Notes under the pieces: model-generated
What the model was told of the DNA's origin: nothing
The model's input: only the letters and a program-made list of their open reading frames with translations
Database searches by the model: none
NCBI GenBank assembly: GCA_021816895.1
Contig: JAKAWW010000001.1
Location: forward strand, 557,067 to 621,066
Origin: Microcaldota archaeon
GTDB taxonomy: Archaea > Micrarchaeota > Micrarchaeia > Micrarchaeales > Micrarchaeaceae
Length of the DNA stretch: 64,000 nt
Direction: 5' to 3'
Position numbers and translations under genes: made by a program
In this document: one piece after another, positions 61,286 to 64,000 of the stretch
How the letters are laid out: each line of letters begins with the position of its first letter
Numbering within the stretch: the first letter of the stretch is position 1

Positions 61286-61457
61286 CATTCTCACGCAAAT
61301 AAGTTCTGGCAATCGCGTTTCAAGGTTTGTTTCGTCTATTGACATAACAAACTACAACATTTTTGAAGTTGGATATTGCTGCGGTATTTCTCACTTGGAA
61401 TTGGTGTGAAGCTCGCCTTTTGGCGCTGGTTGCCCTGCTCTTTTACCTGAAAAAATT

Positions 61458-62549
61458 TCAAGCGAGTTTTATCCCCGCAAGGAAGAATACTTCTATTACG
61501 ACTTCAACTATTATAAGCAATATAACTATCCATTCCAAGATTTCGTCCCATTGGCTGCGCAGCACGTCTGCTATGAAAGTGCGCCTGTTGTTGATTATTT
61601 CTAGCTTGCTTTCAAGCGAAACACGCCAGTAGGATAGCTTGAATGCTTCGTCATACAGTCCATAAAGCCTTGAGAGGTACCACTCTCCGAATCCAACAAT
61701 AGTGTCATTCATTATATTTAGCATGTCAAGGGTTTTGCCGTAAAAGTTGCCGAGCTGGACGTTCAGCTTTTTCAAAGTGCCTCTTTTCTGCAGAACAAGG
61801 ACGCCAGGTATGGTTTTCTCAGCGGCACTTATGATCTTTGTCATGTTGGCATCATATATGCGCATTTCGAGCAGCTGGGCGTTAGCTATTTCTGTTATTA
61901 TGAGCTCCTGCTCGTATGCACCAGTAGGATCGACCATAACGGCGCTTTCCCACCCAACATAAAGGATGTCGTCATCGTTATAAACGAGGTTTCTCTTCGT
62001 AACCTCGTTTACATATTGATCTGACAGCATGTCGCTGCTCTGCTCGTCTATGAGCAGGCCTGCAATCAGCTTCGTTTCCTTGATAGAAAGCTTGCGCCTA
62101 TCGGCATTTATGAAGTAAAACCTATAAGCCTCGCTCTGATCGCTTGCGTGTATCTTGGCTATCTTAGACAGAGCCCTTTCTATCTTAGAACGTTCCTTCG
62201 CCGCAGCACTATTGAGGAATTCCTTTATGTCATTGCTAAATGTTACTTTTTGCAATACGGAAAGCTCACCATTGAACTGGTACCTGAAACGTATGGAGAA
62301 CACGCCAGTATCATAAATCGCTACCTGCACCTTGAATTTCAGCTGCTCAGCACCAGCACCATAATAAATGTCATGAAGGTTGAATATCGACGGAATGCTG
62401 AATATTGCAATCTCCTCTGGAGAGGGATGCACATATTCGTATTTTGAAAATTCCTCCTGGTTCTTAAGAAGGCCCTTCAGCTGCTCCCCGCTAAATCTTG
62501 CACCCGAATCATATATGAATAAATTAATAATTTCACAATTAGCGTTCAT
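61458..62549 (-). CDS. RMD1/DUF155 (YagE) family protein
   Basis: The 363-residue protein ends in the family signature LEIINNRRTFIADVLRSQWD, then EILEWIVILLIIVEVVIEVF, a C-terminal membrane helix preceded by a coiled region. RMD1-like proteins are known from yeast mitochondria and from many bacteria and archaea; their role is unclear, with links to translation and organelle or membrane association. The N-terminal 200 residues form an alpha/beta domain. Converges with the double phosphoesterase gene. Confidence 0.75.
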   Translation of the reverse strand: MNANCEIINLFIYDSGARFSGEQLKGLLKNQEEFSKYEYVHPSPEEIAIFSIPSIFNLHDIYYGAGAEQLKFKVQVAIYDTGVFSIRFRYQFNGELSVLQKVTFSNDIKEFLNSAAAKERSKIERALSKIAKIHASDQSEAYRFYFINADRRKLSIKETKLIAGLLIDEQSSDMLSDQYVNEVTKRNLVYNDDDILYVGWESAVMVDPTGAYEQELIITEIANAQLLEMRIYDANMTKIISAAEKTIPGVLVLQKRGTLKKLNVQLGNFYGKTLDMLNIMNDTIVGFGEWYLSRLYGLYDEAFKLSYWRVSLESKLEIINNRRTFIADVLRSQWDEILEWIVILLIIVEVVIEVFFLAGIKLA

Positions 62550-62758
62550 GTTACCACCAAAGGCAAGCCAGAAAAACTAGCAATATACATCTGTTTTTAA
62601 CCTTTAAAACCCTTATGCAAAGCACTATGATTTTTAGAACTTTGCTTTTGCCATCTGTTGCTGGCCTAGCTTGAGTTTACCAGCAAAATAGCCTTTTCAA
62701 CGTGCCCTTTCGCCACACTCTTTTTATATATTAGCGAAAAATATGTCTTGGTGCTTGG

Positions 62759-63322
62759 TTGATTGGAATCCTTGTAGTGCTAATACTGGCTTTCGATTTT
62801 GTCATATCTGTATGGAATGCGTATGCCAGCGGCTACAACATTGGCATGCTTAGGAAAGCCGGCAATAACAGCGGCTTTAGCAGGGCAGCCGCGTATTCTG
62901 GCCTGGCGCTGGCGCTTGTGGGCATGACATACGTGCTTGTTGTAGTTTTGAGCGTCATAGCTTACGCGCTGCAATATGTTGGCATTGGCGTTGTAGATTA
63001 CGCACTTGCCTTTGATTTCCTTGTTTTCGGAATCATGATCATCGGATTTGGTCTTATGATAACCATACAGTCCATAATAATAGCAGCCCATAGGAGAAGC
63101 TTTGGGAGCATCGCCATCGCGCTGTGGAACACCTTTGCAGAAGTATGGGACATAGCAAGCTATGCTGAGGGCTTTAGGGCTTCAGTGCAGATGCTAAAAG
63201 CCAATAAGCAAAGCAGGGCAAACGCCTATGTAATAGTGCTAGTGGCATTGCTCATTGCGTATATTATAACTCATGCCGCATACAAGCACGGCTTAAGGAA
63301 AGCAGGAAGTCAAAATGCATAA
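62759..63322 (+). CDS. four-helix integral membrane protein
   Basis: The 187-residue protein has four to five hydrophobic helices and a near-N-terminal segment FVISVWNAYASGYN that recurs in archaeal membrane proteins of unknown function. The start is a TTG after GGTGCTTGG. The rest shows no catalytic motif. Same strand as the two small proteins that follow but with its own TTTTTATATATT promoter-like box. Confidence 0.65.
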   Translation: MIGILVVLILAFDFVISVWNAYASGYNIGMLRKAGNNSGFSRAAAYSGLALALVGMTYVLVVVLSVIAYALQYVGIGVVDYALAFDFLVFGIMIIGFGLMITIQSIIIAAHRRSFGSIAIALWNTFAEVWDIASYAEGFRASVQMLKANKQSRANAYVIVLVALLIAYIITHAAYKHGLRKAGSQNA

Positions 63323-63375
63323 ATTTTGCAAATTTTCAAAACTTATTTGATAAAATGTAAATAAAAATAAGCTTT

Positions 63376-63391
63376 AAATATAAGGAAAATC
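63376..63391 (+). promoter_or_regulatory. promoter of the small membrane protein at 63412
   Basis: AAATATAAGGAAAATC begins 36 bases before ATG 63412. The same block and spacing occur before the next gene (63714). Confidence 0.55.
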
Positions 63392-63411
63392 ATACATATA
63401 TGTGTGATTGC

Positions 63412-63654
63412 ATGATTAAGGAAAAGGAGCATAAAGACCACAGAGGCGCTTGGACTACTTTAAATTATACTATGGGCGGGATCCTACTAACACTTGGTAC
63501 TATAGATGTAATGCTTACCAACAATAACGGGATTCCAACAGCAATTTGGATTGGATCGAAAATGGCGCCATTTATAGCAGGTGGCTTAAGTATCTGGGTT
63601 GGCAGAGTTATTTCGCATTCAGATACAGGTAGTAGTGGATTACTAAGGACGTAA
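63412..63654 (+). CDS. small two-helix membrane protein
   Basis: This protein of about 80 residues has two hydrophobic helices (about 18-37 and 46-64) and a charged N-terminus (MIKEKEHKDHRGAW). ATG 63412 is chosen over ATG 63400 because a TATA-like block stands exactly 36 bases before it, the same distance as in the neighbouring gene at 63750. The two genes may be duplicates that diverged. Function unknown. Confidence 0.55.
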   Translation: MIKEKEHKDHRGAWTTLNYTMGGILLTLGTIDVMLTNNNGIPTAIWIGSKMAPFIAGGLSIWVGRVISHSDTGSSGLLRT

Positions 63655-63713
63655 TAATTTATTGCAGTAACCTATTTGAATAAAGAAAAGGATTATACCT
63701 GGCAAACTTACAT

Positions 63714-63729
63714 AAATATAAGAAAAATC
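63714..63729 (+). promoter_or_regulatory. promoter of the small membrane protein at 63750
   Basis: AAATATAAGAAAAATC begins 36 bases before ATG 63750, nearly identical to the block at 63376; ATGTG follows in both leaders. Confidence 0.55.
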
Positions 63730-63749
63730 ACTTCAACACATGTGGTTCT

Positions 63750-64000
63750 ATGTATAAGATCAAAGAAAGGGCAGATTATGGGAAACTTACACATAAGCAA
63801 TTTTTCTTTTGGAGTTCATTTGATCTAGGGGTAGGTATTACGGCATGGACTGCAACTACAATATCTTACTTGCACGGTGCCTTGAACTCCATCAACGAAC
63901 CGCAAATGCACCTTACATTTCAAGGTGGGGCGACGATTGCGCTTGCGATAGCAGCTATAGTGTATACTCAAGCAGGAATCTTTGGCTTTTTAAAGCTTGC
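63750..64000 (+). CDS. membrane protein, 3' end outside window
   Basis: ATG 63750 opens a frame that stays open to the window end (83 residues visible): MYKIKERADYGKLTHKQFFF and two hydrophobic helices. It resembles the gene before it in its charged start, helix layout and promoter. Incomplete. Confidence 0.55.
   Translation, partial: MYKIKERADYGKLTHKQFFFWSSFDLGVGITAWTATTISYLHGALNSINEPQMHLTFQGGATIALAIAAIVYTQAGIFGFLKL

Overview
The window reads as a chromosome segment of a small-genome archaeon, most likely an acidophilic DPANN-type lineage close to Micrarchaeota; this is inferred from gene content, not from an rRNA. Archaeal markers seen directly are a clamp-loader small subunit (RFC-S), ribosomal protein L40e, a SelB-like factor with a broken GTPase domain, a class III (pilin-type) signal motif, a BHB-type tRNA intron, TATA boxes 20-30 bases before many starts, and GGTGA-type ribosome binding sites. 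A glutamic (G1, acid) peptidase and large Asn/Ser/Thr-rich exported proteins with 'ENGLP' repeats, typical of Thermoplasma-like communities, point to life at low pH.

Layout. 0-17 kb is a surface-protein region: small membrane-anchored proteins, a LamG protein with an internal pilin signal, a G1 peptidase, a 1984-residue modular surface protein, a MinD/ParA-like ATPase translationally coupled to a 663-residue membrane protein, superoxide dismutase and a DUF4382 protein. 17-24 kb is housekeeping: SelB-like factor, two-domain disulfide oxidoreductase, P-loop kinase, alkaline-phosphatase-superfamily hydrolase, DEAD-box helicase, MFS transporter. About 24.4-37.6 kb is AT-rich and accessory: an SDR, three intact and one degenerate Nudix proteins, a 1005-residue repeat surface protein bracketed by matching direct repeats, a HEPN-like protein next to a PD-(D/E)XK nuclease-like/degenerate-Nudix gene pair, zinc-ribbon and membrane proteins, ending at the 3' end of a tRNA-Pro gene. 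37.7-50.3 kb returns to core genes: M13 peptidase, RFC-S, carbamoyltransferase, MEMO, Y-family polymerase, thioredoxin reductase, type 2 IPP isomerase with a shortened paralogue in front, a deaminase fusion, and a beta-CASP nuclease. At 50.4 kb an intron-containing tRNA-Phe is followed by an AT-rich decayed insert with two degenerate copies of the tRNA 3' flank. 52.6-64 kb is core again: UppS, tRNA-Gly, DHH phosphoesterase, PRC-barrel, L40e, winged-helix protein, an enlarged HMG-CoA synthase, a double metallophosphoesterase, an RMD1/DUF155 protein and two small membrane proteins sharing a promoter layout.

How they fit together. HMG-CoA synthase, type 2 isomerase and cis-prenyltransferase belong to isoprenoid lipid synthesis; thioredoxin reductase, the two-CxxC oxidoreductase and superoxide dismutase to redox control; the exported proteins, LamG/pilin protein and peptidase to the envelope. 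The best candidates for an undescribed system are the HEPN / PD-(D/E)XK / degenerate-Nudix cluster at 30.4-32.7 kb within a Nudix-rich island, and a Cys-bracketed C-terminal surface domain whose end is conserved at DNA level at several loci.
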